Source: an uncultured Winogradskyella sp.
GTDB lineage: Bacteria > Bacteroidota > Bacteroidia > Flavobacteriales > Flavobacteriaceae
Length of the DNA: 64,000 nucleotides
Direction: 5' to 3'
NCBI RefSeq assembly: GCF_947501905.1
Contig: NZ_CANMXL010000001.1
Location: forward strand, 708,590-772,589
Below, piece after piece: positions 1 to 9,028 of this stretch (position 1 is its first letter; each line of letters starts with the position of its first letter). The position numbers and the translations under genes were made by a program. The notes under the pieces were generated by a model, which made no database searches, was not told the origin of the DNA, and saw only the letters and a list, made by a program, of their open reading frames with translations.

Positions 1-381
1 TTTACATTTTCAATGCATGGGGCTAGTAATTATCCTTTTAAAAAAGAGCAAAGCAATTTAGATATTGCTCTAGAAAACAATACCGATGATAATACCTATC
101 TCAAAATTTTAAAGAAAACTTTACCTCGGCTAATAGATGAGCAACAACCAGACTTTATTTACTACTTATCTGGTGTTGATGTTGTAGCTAGTGACAAACT
201 TGGCAAGCTAGCTATGACTATTAATGGTTGTAAAGCTAGAGATCAATTTGTTTTAGAGCAATGCAAAGCAAATGATATTCCTGTTATGTGTAGTATGGGC
301 GGCGGTTATTCGCCAAATATTAAAACTATTGTAGATGCACATGCTAATACATTTAGGTTAGCTCAGGAAATCTTTTTCTAA
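1..381 (+). CDS. Histone deacetylase-family protein, C-terminal part (5' end outside window)
   Basis: The frame is open from the first base and stops at TAA 379-381, so the start lies to the left. The visible 126 residues look like the C-terminal part of class IV (HDAC11-like) deacetylases: FTFSMHGASNYPF near the start, then YYLSGVDVVASDKLGKLAMT with the family Asp and the D-LG-L pattern, and a Gly-rich MGGGY loop where the transition-state Tyr usually sits. Such enzymes are Zn hydrolases that remove acetyl groups from lysine or small amines; the bacterial substrate is not known. The gene is convergent with ppc and overlaps its stop by about 4 bases. The N-terminal metal-site residues cannot be seen here. 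Confidence 0.85.
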   Translation, partial: FTFSMHGASNYPFKKEQSNLDIALENNTDDNTYLKILKKTLPRLIDEQQPDFIYYLSGVDVVASDKLGKLAMTINGCKARDQFVLEQCKANDIPVMCSMGGGYSPNIKTIVDAHANTFRLAQEIFF

Positions 382-2957
382 GCAGAATTACGGCTCGCAT
401 TAATATTACCAAACATAGCACGAGTAACAATTTTCTCAAAAATGGCTATTTGAGCTTCGTCTCTAGTAGTACTATTTTCAAGGTCTTTGATTTTTTTTAA
501 TGCATATTGTTGTATGGTAAGCAACGGCAATACTATAGATTCTCTAACTTCTATAGATGATTTACCTACGGGCTCATTTTCCATTAAAGTATCATATCCT
601 GAAAGTTTTAAAATTAGGCGTTTTGATGTTTTGTATTCTTCGTAAATCAAGGTCCAAAACTCACCAAACTTCTTATTTTCTTGCATATATTTTGTCAAAT
701 CAAAAAAGGATTTGGTTAAAGACATCATACTATTTTCTATCAGTGTTTTAAAGAATTTTGATTCATTATAAAGTTGTTTCACTTTATCAAATTCATTATT
801 GTCTTCATAGACTTTTAGTGCTGTCCCTACACCAAAAAAACCTGGTACATTTTGTTTTAACTGACTCCAACTTCCAACAAATGGAATTGCTCGTAAATCT
901 GAAAAGACGAGTTCAGTGGACTTACCCCGTTTAGATGGTCTACTACCAATATTTGTTTTTGCATAGTACTTTAATGTACTCATATGCTGCAAATATTGTA
1001 GAAATTTTGGATGACTCTTAAAATCCACATAAGCCTGATAACTTATTTCTGCTAGTCTATCCATCAACGCTTTATTCTCTGGAGACATCTCAAGATTTTT
1101 ATCATTAAGGCTATTAGAAATTCCTGAGCTTATTAATTGCTCCATGTTGTACTGAGAAGATGCTAATGTTCCAAAATTAGAACTAATCGTCTGACCTTGA
1201 ATAGTTAATTGTATTTCTTTATCTTCAATTGTTGGTCCTAGCGAAGCGTAAAATTGATGTGTTTTTCCACCTCCACGTGCTGGTGGTCCACCACGACCGT
1301 CAAAGAAAATAACATTTATATCATATTTACGAGACATCTCCGTCATAGCCTCTTTAGCTTTAAAAATAGCCCAATTTGCCATTAAATAACCACCATCTTT
1401 TGTACCATCACTAAAACCTAACATAATGGTTTGTTTGTTCCCTCGAGCTTCTAAATGTTTTCGATAGTTAGGATTAGTATATAACTCTTCCATAACTTTT
1501 GGAGCCGCTATTAAATCTGGAACAGTCTCAAAAAGCGGAACAACATCTGCTGTAAGTTCATCGCTAAAAGCTATAATTTTTAGCATTGCAAAAAGTTGCA
1601 ATACATTTAGAGTGGTCTGGTTATTACTAATAATATATCGGTTACAAGCTATTTCTCCATTTTGCTCTTGAATGGTTTTCATTGCTCTAATGGTCTCTAC
1701 AATGTTTATAGCCAACTCATCTTTAAATTCTATATTACCTATTGAGCCTTTTATCTCTGAAAGATGTTTTAATTGCTTTGATATTTCTAAATCAAAAAAG
1801 TTTTTAGGGAATAAATCACTGTCATTCTCAATAAGTTCTGCAACTAAATTTCTAAACATAGCATCGTGCACACGACTATCTTGACGAATATCTAAGCTTG
1901 CAAAGTGATACCCAAACAATGTTGTTTTGTTTATAAGAGACGTAATTTTATTTACATATAACGATTGATGCTCTGTTACTAATAGCGTTCTTATTCTTTT
2001 TAGCTCAGTAACAAACTCCTCTAAAGAAATCTGGTTTTCTTTATCTAATAATGTATTGTGAAGTTGGTGATTAAGCTCTATGATTCGCTCTCTAACTCCT
2101 TTAAAAGTGAGACGTCGTCTTAAATACTTAACATCTTTTATATATTTTTTAATAATAGATTCTTTAAGTTTTTTGGCAACATTAAGTGTTATTTGAGGTG
2201 TTACAAAAGGATTTCCATCCCTATCTCCTCCTGGCCAAAAGCCAATATTTAAAATTGAATTGTCTATCTCTTCTTCATCAAAAATATTTTGTTGGGCATA
2301 ATCATAAATGTTTCCAAATGAATGATAAAACACATTCTTTAAATACCAAATAAGGTTTACAGCCTCATCGTATGGTGTGGGCTTTTTTTCTTTAAAGAAT
2401 GGTGTTTTACCTAATTGCCCTAATAAACTATTTATTTCCTGAAGATTATCTTCTTTAACAGCTTTCGACAAATCTGTAATTATACCTAGTACTGTACCTG
2501 GATAAAACTGTGTCGGATGAGCTGTAAGCACAATCCTTACCTTAAACGTTTTTAGATACTCTTGTAAGAGTTGCTTTTTATTTTCAGCCTCGGCTGTTTC
2601 TTTTAAATTTCTGAGTGTTCCAATACCTTCCATATTATTTACCACAGGAAAAGCTGCATCTTCTACTGCATCAAACAAAACGACTTGTCTTTCGATATAC
2701 TGAATAAACCTAAACAATAAATTTATTTGACTCTTAGCACTAAGTCTGGCTTGGTATTTTTTAAAGAAAGTATCTACTATTGCTGTTGGGTTTTCACCAG
2801 CATCAAAGCCTTTTTTACAAGTCTCATAAAACAGTGGCAATAATGCAACTGTTTTTGAAAGCGTATCAAAAGGCAGGTTCATAAAAATGCCATTATATAT
2901 CTGATACTTTTGTAAAACTTGAGTATTAAATCTTGACAATTTAGGCTTTATAGACAT
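378..2957 (-). CDS. ppc: Phosphoenolpyruvate carboxylase
   Basis: This 859-residue protein carries the signatures of PEP carboxylase, which fixes bicarbonate onto PEP to make oxaloacetate for the TCA cycle. Catalytic TAHPTQ lies at about 145-150 (His147), GGDRDGNP at 243-250, GFSDGTKDGGY at about 510-520, and the Gly/Arg-rich FFDGRGGPPARGGGKTH loop at about 549-565. The protein ends MFGNINASRNSA, so the C-terminal residues differ from the common NTG end; the usual GMRNTG tail is replaced by ASRNSA. Length fits the bacterial family (about 850-930). It is monocistronic, convergent with the HDAC gene and divergent from ferritin. No pseudogene signs. Confidence 0.97.
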   Translation of the reverse strand: MSIKPKLSRFNTQVLQKYQIYNGIFMNLPFDTLSKTVALLPLFYETCKKGFDAGENPTAIVDTFFKKYQARLSAKSQINLLFRFIQYIERQVVLFDAVEDAAFPVVNNMEGIGTLRNLKETAEAENKKQLLQEYLKTFKVRIVLTAHPTQFYPGTVLGIITDLSKAVKEDNLQEINSLLGQLGKTPFFKEKKPTPYDEAVNLIWYLKNVFYHSFGNIYDYAQQNIFDEEEIDNSILNIGFWPGGDRDGNPFVTPQITLNVAKKLKESIIKKYIKDVKYLRRRLTFKGVRERIIELNHQLHNTLLDKENQISLEEFVTELKRIRTLLVTEHQSLYVNKITSLINKTTLFGYHFASLDIRQDSRVHDAMFRNLVAELIENDSDLFPKNFFDLEISKQLKHLSEIKGSIGNIEFKDELAINIVETIRAMKTIQEQNGEIACNRYIISNNQTTLNVLQLFAMLKIIAFSDELTADVVPLFETVPDLIAAPKVMEELYTNPNYRKHLEARGNKQTIMLGFSDGTKDGGYLMANWAIFKAKEAMTEMSRKYDINVIFFDGRGGPPARGGGKTHQFYASLGPTIEDKEIQLTIQGQTISSNFGTLASSQYNMEQLISSGISNSLNDKNLEMSPENKALMDRLAEISYQAYVDFKSHPKFLQYLQHMSTLKYYAKTNIGSRPSKRGKSTELVFSDLRAIPFVGSWSQLKQNVPGFFGVGTALKVYEDNNEFDKVKQLYNESKFFKTLIENSMMSLTKSFFDLTKYMQENKKFGEFWTLIYEEYKTSKRLILKLSGYDTLMENEPVGKSSIEVRESIVLPLLTIQQYALKKIKDLENSTTRDEAQIAIFEKIVTRAMFGNINASRNSA

Positions 2958-3069
2958 TTTGCAGATATTTTCTCATTAAAAATACTAAAGAGAAATTAGA
3001 ATAATTATGAATTAGAGTGAAAAAGACATCTAAGGCTTTACTATTATTTTATTTGTCTTTTTTACTATG

Positions 3070-3077
3070 TATCTTTG
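3070..3077 (+). promoter_or_regulatory. Candidate -7 element of the ferritin gene
   Basis: TATCTTTG matches the Bacteroidota sigma-A -7 consensus TAnnTTTG and sits 15 bases before the ferritin ATG. No well spaced -33 TTTG is visible. Confidence 0.5.
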
Positions 3078-3092
3078 ATAAAAACGTAAACT

Positions 3093-3614
3093 ATGCTTTC
3101 AAAAACTATAGAATCTGCATTAAACAAGCAAATAAAAATAGAGGCAGAATCTTCTCAAGTATATCTAGCCATGGCTGTATGGGCAGAAGTTAAAGGTCTA
3201 GAAGGAATTTCTAATTTTATGTATGATCAATCTGATGAAGAGCGAGAGCATATGCTTAAATTGGTAAAGTTTGTAAATGAACGTGGTGGTCATGCGCATA
3301 TTAGTGAACTTAATGCGCCTAATGTGTCTTTTGATTCTTTTAAAAAGATGTTTGAAAAACTCTTAGAACACGAAATTTTTGTGTCCGAAAGTATTAATGA
3401 ATTGGTACATATTTCACTCCAAGAGAGAGACTATGCTACACATAACTTTTTACAGTGGTATGTTGCTGAGCAAATTGAAGAAGAAGCTACCGCAAGAACT
3501 ATACTAGATAAGATAAATATGATAGGCGACGATAAAGGAGGGCTCTATTTATTTGACAGAGACATACAGCAATTAACCGTAGTTAGTTCTGCTGCTCCAA
3601 ACACAGGCGTTTAA
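3093..3614 (+). CDS. ftnA: Non-heme ferritin
   Basis: A 173-residue iron-storage protein that oxidises Fe(II) and mineralises it inside a 24-subunit cage in the cytoplasm. All ligands known from E. coli FtnA are at the same positions: Glu17, Glu50 and His53 (in EEREH), Glu94, Gln127 and Glu130 (in AEQIEEE). There is no heme-ligand Met as in bacterioferritin at the expected place. Length is typical for FtnA. It is preceded by its own TAnnTTTG element and is not part of an operon with the genes around it. The window also holds Fe(II) uptake genes (feoAB) and a DtxR-type repressor, so iron handling is well represented. Confidence 0.96.
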   Translation: MLSKTIESALNKQIKIEAESSQVYLAMAVWAEVKGLEGISNFMYDQSDEEREHMLKLVKFVNERGGHAHISELNAPNVSFDSFKKMFEKLLEHEIFVSESINELVHISLQERDYATHNFLQWYVAEQIEEEATARTILDKINMIGDDKGGLYLFDRDIQQLTVVSSAAPNTGV

Positions 3615-3648
3615 ATGTTAAAGTTTATTTAGATTAAATACAAATAAT

Positions 3649-3656
3649 TACTTTTG
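3649..3656 (+). promoter_or_regulatory. Candidate -7 element of the small Cys/Lys-rich gene
   Basis: TACTTTTG is an exact TAnnTTTG match ending 23 bases before the GTG start at 3680. It supports the small ORF being a separate gene rather than ferritin read-through. Confidence 0.45.
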
Positions 3657-3679
3657 CACAGTTATTTAAGTAAATAATT

Positions 3680-3853
3680 GTGGGTAAAAAGAAAGGTAAA
3701 AAACTTAAAAAGGAGCGGATCAAAGTACTTGAGGCTTCTGGTTTAGATGCTTTAGGTAAAATCAAGTCTAAGTGTTGTAAAAAATATAAAAAGGCAGAAC
3801 ACAAACGTTGCAAAAAGTGTCCTTGCTTTGATTTACTTAAAAAAGTAGCTTAA
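3680..3853 (+). CDS. Small basic Cys-rich protein (57 aa), GTG start
   Basis: The frame opens at GTG 3680 (an upstream in-frame TAA at 3671 leaves only ATA and ATT as alternatives) and ends at TAA 3851-3853. The protein begins MGKKKGKKLKKER, is about one third Lys, and has five Cys: a CC pair at 32-33 and C44, C47, C49 in the motif KRCKKCPCFDL. I recognise the pattern as a small protein recurrent in Flavobacteriia, but no function is known to me. The Cys cluster could bind metal, and the basic N-terminus could bind nucleic acid; both are inference. It has its own -7 element and a terminator whose stem overlaps the stop codon, so it is a free-standing gene. Confidence 0.75.
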   Translation: MGKKKGKKLKKERIKVLEASGLDALGKIKSKCCKKYKKAEHKRCKKCPCFDLLKKVA

Positions 3854-3868
3854 TAAGGCTACTTTTTT
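3839..3868 (+). terminator. Rho-independent terminator of the small Cys-rich gene
   Basis: An 11-bp perfect stem (arms 3839-3849 and 3858-3868, AAAAAAGTAGC paired with GCTACTTTTTT) with an 8-base loop ends in a T run. The stop codon lies in the loop. Confidence 0.8.
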
Positions 3869-3932
3869 AGTCTTATACATTTATAATTATAATAATTCGT
3901 AATTTTTGGCAAAGCTTTTAGACTAAGCAGTA

Positions 3933-4775
3933 ATGCAATATCAATTTAAAGAATTTTCTACTGACGCCATCTTTTATCTTAATGACCAAAAGGCTCTAAA
4001 ATCATTTGAAATTCCAAAACAAACAGAGCTTTATACTTTTATATGGGCAAAGTCTGAACCTATAGAATTAATTATAGATAGTGTCCCTTTTACCTTAAAA
4101 CCTCAAAGTATTTTGGCATTGACACCTATTCAATATCTTCAGGTTGTTAATAATTCTGAAGCGATTATCTATCAATTCAATCGTGAGTTTTATTGCATTA
4201 AAGATCATGACCAAGAAGTAAGCTGTGTAGGTATTTTATTTTTTGGCAATACTAATATCCCTGTTATTACACTTAATAAAACGGAACAGCGTAAGTTTGA
4301 GATACTTCACGAAGTATTTATTGATGAGCTAGAGACTAAAGACAATATACAAGCCGAAATGCTGCGTATGCTCATGGCGCGATTTATTATAAAAAGTACA
4401 CGTTTATTAAAAGCAAAAAGCGGCATTGTAGAAACCCCTAAAAGCTCTAAGGTAGATTTACTTCGTTCATTTAATTTTTTAGTAGAGCAACATTTTAGAA
4501 AAGAACATAGTGTTGGTTTTTATGCCGATATGCTTTTTAAATCTCCCAAAACTTTATCCAATAATTTTGCCAAACTTAATCAAAGCCCTCTTCAAATTAT
4601 ACATGAGCGGATTGTTTTAGAAGCAAAACGACTACTTATCTATACCGATAAAACTGCTAAAGAAATTGCCTACGAAGTTGGCTTTGACGACGCTTCACAT
4701 TTAAGTAGATTATTTAAAAAGCATACTTCACAATCGCCTTCTGACTTTAAAAAGAAGCTAAAAATATCTTCTTAG
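3933..4775 (+). CDS. AraC-family transcriptional regulator
   Basis: A 280-residue one-component regulator. The C-terminal 100 residues form the double helix-turn-helix of AraC proteins: a first HTH near 195-215 (GFYADMLFKSPKTLSNNFA), then AKEIAYEVGFDDASHLSRLF and the closing KKHTSQSPSDFKKKL. The N-terminal 170 residues are cupin-like beta-rich (ELYTFIWAKSEPIEL...) and probably sense a ligand. It lies just upstream of a same-strand set: a small ORF, an AhpD-like protein and a cupredoxin-like protein. By analogy with similar flavobacterial loci it may control them, but that is inference from position only. Confidence 0.92.
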   Translation: MQYQFKEFSTDAIFYLNDQKALKSFEIPKQTELYTFIWAKSEPIELIIDSVPFTLKPQSILALTPIQYLQVVNNSEAIIYQFNREFYCIKDHDQEVSCVGILFFGNTNIPVITLNKTEQRKFEILHEVFIDELETKDNIQAEMLRMLMARFIIKSTRLLKAKSGIVETPKSSKVDLLRSFNFLVEQHFRKEHSVGFYADMLFKSPKTLSNNFAKLNQSPLQIIHERIVLEAKRLLIYTDKTAKEIAYEVGFDDASHLSRLFKKHTSQSPSDFKKKLKISS

Positions 4776-4865
4776 GAAAAATTGACAATCATTAGGGCAA
4801 ATTCTTCATTCTTCAGATAGACTTCCTATTGCATCTTTGCATTGTAATTATAAAACAACAATAAG

Positions 4866-5027
4866 ATGAAAAAGACACACAAATCTATATTCAATTTAAT
4901 AGAAATATTCAGAAGCAGTCCTAAAAGAATTCTTAACACAATAAGTGCAGCAACACATTGTGAGCACAAATCTATACATGATTATTATTGTGATTCTGAA
5001 AAACCTTTTATAAGCAGTAAAGATTAA
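4866..5027 (+). CDS. Small hypothetical protein (53 aa)
   Basis: ATG 4866 to TAA 5025-5027. The product starts MKKTHKSIFNLIEIFRSSP, is basic in the first half, and has His/Cys-bearing turns (ATHCEHKS, DYYCDS) in the second half. I do not recognise it. Supporting it as a gene: a good ATG, a near-consensus -7 (CATCTTTG, 4832-4839) 27 bases upstream, and its place between an AraC regulator and the AhpD-like gene. It might instead be a leader peptide or chance ORF. Confidence 0.45.
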   Translation: MKKTHKSIFNLIEIFRSSPKRILNTISAATHCEHKSIHDYYCDSEKPFISSKD

Positions 5028-5163
5028 AGGGGGAGATATTGACAAGTCAAAAGGAAAAACAAACATTCCCTAATTCTAAAAACGGTAGCAACTTTGTACC
5101 AACAAAAAACACTGAAATAGTTTCAGTTTTAAAAACAAATAATAACAATTAAAAAATAAAATT

Positions 5164-5712
5164 ATGAGCACATTTAATGTTCCAACAAGAGAAGACGTAA
5201 GCACAAATAACCAAGCTATTTTTGACAACCTAAATAAAGGACTTGGTTTTGTACCTAACTTATTTGCGACCTACGCATACAGCGATACTGCATTAGAGAA
5301 TTATTTAAATTTTGCTAATGCTAAAACATCTCTTTCTGCAAAAGAAAAAGAAGTAGTAAACCTAGCTGTTAGTCAAGTAAACGACTGTATATATTGTTTA
5401 TCAGCACATACTGCAATTGGCAAAATGAATGGTTTTACTGATGAACAGATATTTGAGTTAAGAGCAGGATATTCTTCAGTTAATAACAAATTAGATGCTT
5501 TAGCAAAACTTGCTAAAAACATTACAGAGAATAGAGGAAAGACTGATGAAACAGTTTTGGAAAACTTTTTTAATGCAGGATACACAAAAGCAAACTTAAT
5601 AGATACTATTTCATTAGTTGGAGACAAAACCATATCTAACTATGTACATAGTACCACTAAAGTTCCTGTAGATTTTCCAGTGGCACAACCATTAGAATTA
5701 GAAACAGCATAA
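5164..5712 (+). CDS. AhpD / carboxymuconolactone decarboxylase-fold peroxidase-like protein
   Basis: A 182-residue all-helical protein with the AhpD core motif NDCIYCLSAHTAIGK: Cys75, Cys78 and His82. In AhpD this CxxC pair forms a redox-active disulfide that supports peroxide reduction. The N-terminal GLGFVPNLFATYA segment and the absence of a signal peptide fit the cytosolic peroxidase-related CMD subfamily. It follows the AraC regulator and the 53-aa ORF, and precedes a secreted cupredoxin-like gene by 54 bases, so these may be co-transcribed. The true substrate (peroxide, or a ring-cleavage lactone) cannot be told from sequence. Confidence 0.88.
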   Translation: MSTFNVPTREDVSTNNQAIFDNLNKGLGFVPNLFATYAYSDTALENYLNFANAKTSLSAKEKEVVNLAVSQVNDCIYCLSAHTAIGKMNGFTDEQIFELRAGYSSVNNKLDALAKLAKNITENRGKTDETVLENFFNAGYTKANLIDTISLVGDKTISNYVHSTTKVPVDFPVAQPLELETA

Positions 5713-5766
5713 TTAACCAAGTCGCAATGATGCGCAATAAACACAAATAATAAAACAACAAATATC

Positions 5767-6159
5767 ATGAAAAAAGTAATTTCAATTTTAGTAATCGCAT
5801 TAACATTCACAGTAATAGGTAATGCACAAGAGACCATGAAAAAAGACGCAATGATGAAAGATGGCAAAGCCAAGATTGTATCTTTAGAACAAACCAAAGG
5901 TGAGTTTACACAGAAGACAATAACGTTAGAAGAAGGTTCTTATGTTTTTGAAATATCTAACAATAATGTTGGTCATAAAGTAGGTTTTGTGTTAGCGCCA
6001 AAATCTAATCCAGATGCACATATTAAAACGGCATATGTAACAAAGGCTGTTGAAAATAACACAAAAGGGACATCCAATACAACAACCTTAGCTAAAGGAG
6101 AGTATGTATATTTTTGCCCACTAAATCCAACACCACAATACACATTGATTGTAAAGTAA
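5767..6159 (+). CDS. Secreted cupredoxin-like protein
   Basis: A 130-residue protein with a signal peptide (MKKVISILVIALTFTVIGNAQ, cleavage after NAQ) and a beta-sandwich pattern typical of cupredoxins: GSYVFEISNNNVGHKVGFVL and, near the end, AKGEYVYFCPLNPTPQYTL. One His (in VGHKVG) and one Cys (in YFCPL) sit where two blue-copper ligands would be. The second His and the Met expected after the Cys are missing, so a normal type 1 copper site is unlikely. It could bind metal differently or serve another periplasmic role. It ends the same-strand group started by the AraC gene and is followed by a strong terminator. Confidence 0.8.
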   Translation: MKKVISILVIALTFTVIGNAQETMKKDAMMKDGKAKIVSLEQTKGEFTQKTITLEEGSYVFEISNNNVGHKVGFVLAPKSNPDAHIKTAYVTKAVENNTKGTSNTTTLAKGEYVYFCPLNPTPQYTLIVK

Positions 6160-6177
6160 TATTGACATAAAATTAAA

Positions 6178-6213
6178 AAAAAGGAGGCTTTTTATAGAAA
6201 AAGCCTCCTTTTT
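6178..6213 (+). terminator. Rho-independent terminator
   Basis: A 13-bp perfect stem (6181-6193 with 6198-6210), 4-base loop ATAG, flanked by A and T runs. It closes the cupredoxin-like gene. Confidence 0.9.
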
Positions 6214-6248
6214 ATGTTAAATGAAAAGAAAAAACGTTAGTCTTTCGT

Positions 6249-6256
6249 TATTTTTG
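6249..6256 (+). promoter_or_regulatory. Candidate -7 element of the protease cluster
   Basis: TATTTTTG is an exact TAnnTTTG match 28 bases before the ATG of the first protease. Confidence 0.5.
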
Positions 6257-6284
6257 CGTCTCAAAAAAAGCAACGATTGAATTT

Positions 6285-7625
6285 ATGATAAAGAATTACA
6301 TTACAACTGGAATACTTATATTCCTCCTTTTATTTAATTTTTCATTTTCTGATGCGCAAACTATTATTTATAATACTGAAGAAAATGGGATAAAAGGCTG
6401 CACCTTGCCAGTATCAAATAAAATTAATATAAGTTACACTCCACCATCTGAATTTGTGAAAGAAAGATTAGCCAATAGAGCAAATCCTTGCTCTACTATA
6501 GAAGTAATATACAATGGATTCCCTACAGATATTTTTGGCGGCCCTGGTGAGGCTCAGTTGGCTTTTCAATTTGCAGTAGATATATGGGAAACATTATTAG
6601 ACTCTCCAGTAACAATAACAATTGATGCTACATTTGCTCCAGCAGCATTAGGCAATTTAGGTAGTGCTGGCCCAGAATTTTATGCAACTGTTCCTGGTCA
6701 AGGCCCTAATACATTATATCCAGCTGCTTTAGCGGAAAAATTAATTGGCTCTGAGCTTAACGGTACTAATTCTGTTGATATAGGTTGTAATTTCAATTCA
6801 AATGTCGATTGGTATTTTGGGACTGATGGTAATGCAGGGACACAAATTGATTTTGTTAGTGTAGTATTACATGAATTAGGTCATGGTTTAGGGATTACAG
6901 GTTTTCATTTTGTAAATAATAATTTGGGTTATGTTAGGAGAGAACCTAGTGGATTAAGTATTGCATTAGATGGCTCTTCTCAATTTAACTCTATATGGGA
7001 TTCCTTTATAGATGCTGGAGATATTTTCGGAAACCCTATCTCAATCTTGAATGCAACTAATTTTCCTGAAGCTTCTGACCTTATGCTAGTCGCATTTACA
7101 AGTGATAACTTAACATGTAATAGCCCATTAGCTACTGCGCAAAATGGAGGTGACGCACCTAAGACTTTTGCGCCAAGTACATACTCTGGTGGATCTTCCT
7201 ATAGTCACTGGGATGAAAATACTTTTAATGGAACTAGCAACGCCCTTATGACACCTATTTTAGATAATGGAGAAGCTATCCATGACCCAGGTAACATCAC
7301 ACTTGGCTTTATGGAAGATATGGGTTGGTCACTCTGTCAAGGCTCTTTAAGCACAAATGATTTTACATTAGAAGATATTAAAGTTAGTCCAAATCCTTTT
7401 GTAAATTCGATAACAATAAACCTCCCTTCTACTTTATCTATTGAAGAATTTGATATCTCTATCATAGATATTAATGGCCGAAAGATATTAAAACAAACCA
7501 CAGATATTATAAACGGAAAAATAGAAATCTCTAATCTAGCAAATCTTAAAACTGCACTTTATTTTTTAAATATTGAGAGTAAAACATCAGATTTAAGAAT
7601 TACAAAAAAGATTATAAAACAATAA
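6285..7625 (+). CDS. Secreted Zn metalloprotease with T9SS type-A sorting domain, paralog 1
   Basis: A 446-residue protein with a signal peptide (to about residue 25, SDAQ), a peptidase region and a C-terminal T9SS type-A sorting domain of about 80 residues beginning VSPNPF and ending ITKKIIKQ. The Zn motif is HELGHGLG at 196-203 with Glu197 as likely base. Position +10 after the first His is Gly, not the His/Asp of usual metzincins. About 110 residues later comes SHWDE (His308) followed by LMTP (Met322) and a DMGW end, the layout of peptidase family M8 (leishmanolysin), where a distant His is the third Zn ligand and the Met sits in the Met-turn. That reading is inference. It is 7 bases upstream of paralog 2. 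Confidence 0.9.
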   Translation: MIKNYITTGILIFLLLFNFSFSDAQTIIYNTEENGIKGCTLPVSNKINISYTPPSEFVKERLANRANPCSTIEVIYNGFPTDIFGGPGEAQLAFQFAVDIWETLLDSPVTITIDATFAPAALGNLGSAGPEFYATVPGQGPNTLYPAALAEKLIGSELNGTNSVDIGCNFNSNVDWYFGTDGNAGTQIDFVSVVLHELGHGLGITGFHFVNNNLGYVRREPSGLSIALDGSSQFNSIWDSFIDAGDIFGNPISILNATNFPEASDLMLVAFTSDNLTCNSPLATAQNGGDAPKTFAPSTYSGGSSYSHWDENTFNGTSNALMTPILDNGEAIHDPGNITLGFMEDMGWSLCQGSLSTNDFTLEDIKVSPNPFVNSITINLPSTLSIEEFDISIIDINGRKILKQTTDIINGKIEISNLANLKTALYFLNIESKTSDLRITKKIIKQ

Positions 7626-7632
7626 TTAAATT

Positions 7633-8979
7633 ATGAAAAAGAATACCTTAATAACCTATCTTACTTGTTTCTTTTTTTTATCAGTTTTAGTAACCTATTC
7701 TCAGTCTATCCAAAACATAGACGAAGTAAGGTTAATTTGTGAAATGCCAGATACAGGTACCCCAAACGATACTTTTGTTGCTTTAAGAGAAGCTGCTAGA
7801 GAAAGATTAGAAAATCGCTCTACCCCATGTACAAATTTTGTTGTTAATTATACTGGTTTCCCTTCCGGAATACCTGCTGGACCAGGAACTGAACAAATTG
7901 CTTTTCAATTGGCTGTTGATATATGGGCAACACTTATAGAATCTGACCAGACTATATATATTGATGCTAACTGGGTAGATACCGGTAATCCAAGTAACCT
8001 TGGTGGAGCAGCTGCTTCTTATTTTGCTCCATTACCTGGCAGTACAGACAATATTATTTATCCTGCAGCTTTATTTGAGAAATTAACTAATACGGTAAAT
8101 ACTGGCGATGACATATTTTGTCAGTTTAACTCATCTAGATCAGACTGGTTTTTTCCTCAAGATATAAACGGAGATGCACCTCCTGGATTTTTTAATTTTA
8201 CAGCTGTAGTATTACATGAGATTGGTCATGGATTAGGTATGGCAGGTTTTGGAAGAACTAGAGGTACACTATTTGGAACAGGTGGCTACATAAGAAGAGA
8301 TGTAAACGGAAACACAACTCCTTTAGAGAATGACCCAAATGCCATATGGACTACCCCGTGGGACACATTTATTGAGTCTAATGGCACTCCTATTCTAGAT
8401 GAAACCACCTTTCCTGACCCTTCAACCACAATGTTGACTGCATTTACTACTAATGATGGTAGTCTGAATTGCAATAGCCCAATAGCCGTTGCTCAAAACG
8501 GAGGGGATCTTGCAGAGACTTATGCTCCAACTAATTTTGTGGCTGGCACAAGTTATAGTCATTGGGACGAAAGTACATTTAATGGTACTGAAACTGCTTT
8601 AATGACTCCTTTTTTAGGTGCTGGTGAAGATGTATATGATCCAGGTAATGTCACCTTAGGGTTTATGGAAGATATGGGATGGACCTTATGTCAAGGCTCA
8701 TTAAGTACAGAAAACTTTGCTTTAGAAAACGTAAAAATAAGTCCAAACCCTTTTACGCAATCTATTACTATAGAATTACCTCCTCAAATTATAAATCAAG
8801 AATTTAATGTGTCTATAGTAGATATTAATGGACGTATAATTTCAAATTCTGAAGCTAATACTTTAAATGGGGAAATCACAATCTCTAACCTAAGTAATCT
8901 TAAAAATGCACTTTACTTTTTAACTATAGAAAGTAAAACATCAGATTTAAGGATTACAAAAAAGATAATTAAGAATTAG
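7633..8979 (+). CDS. Secreted Zn metalloprotease with T9SS type-A sorting domain, paralog 2
   Basis: 448 residues, signal peptide ending near TYSQ, HEIGHGLG at 195-202, a distal SHWDE at about 308 and LMTP at about 321, then a type-A sorting domain (ISPNPF ... ITKKIIKN). It shares the whole architecture and many stretches with the genes before and after, so it is a tandem duplicate. Paralog 1 ends only 7 bases upstream, so the two form an operon, and a terminator follows at 9004. The product is expected in the periplasm, then exported across the outer membrane by T9SS and released or anchored. A conserved Cys near 66 (STPC) and others suggest disulfides. Confidence 0.9.
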   Translation: MKKNTLITYLTCFFFLSVLVTYSQSIQNIDEVRLICEMPDTGTPNDTFVALREAARERLENRSTPCTNFVVNYTGFPSGIPAGPGTEQIAFQLAVDIWATLIESDQTIYIDANWVDTGNPSNLGGAAASYFAPLPGSTDNIIYPAALFEKLTNTVNTGDDIFCQFNSSRSDWFFPQDINGDAPPGFFNFTAVVLHEIGHGLGMAGFGRTRGTLFGTGGYIRRDVNGNTTPLENDPNAIWTTPWDTFIESNGTPILDETTFPDPSTTMLTAFTTNDGSLNCNSPIAVAQNGGDLAETYAPTNFVAGTSYSHWDESTFNGTETALMTPFLGAGEDVYDPGNVTLGFMEDMGWTLCQGSLSTENFALENVKISPNPFTQSITIELPPQIINQEFNVSIVDINGRIISNSEANTLNGEITISNLSNLKNALYFLTIESKTSDLRITKKIIKN

Positions 8980-9003
8980 AATATTCAATACAATAAAGAA
9001 AAG

Positions 9004-9028
9004 GGGAGCAAATTTTGCTCCCTTTTTT
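9004..9028 (+). terminator. Rho-independent terminator after protease paralog 2
   Basis: Stem GGGAGC / GCTCCC (9004-9009 with 9017-9022), extendable by A-T pairs, followed by six T. Confidence 0.85.
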
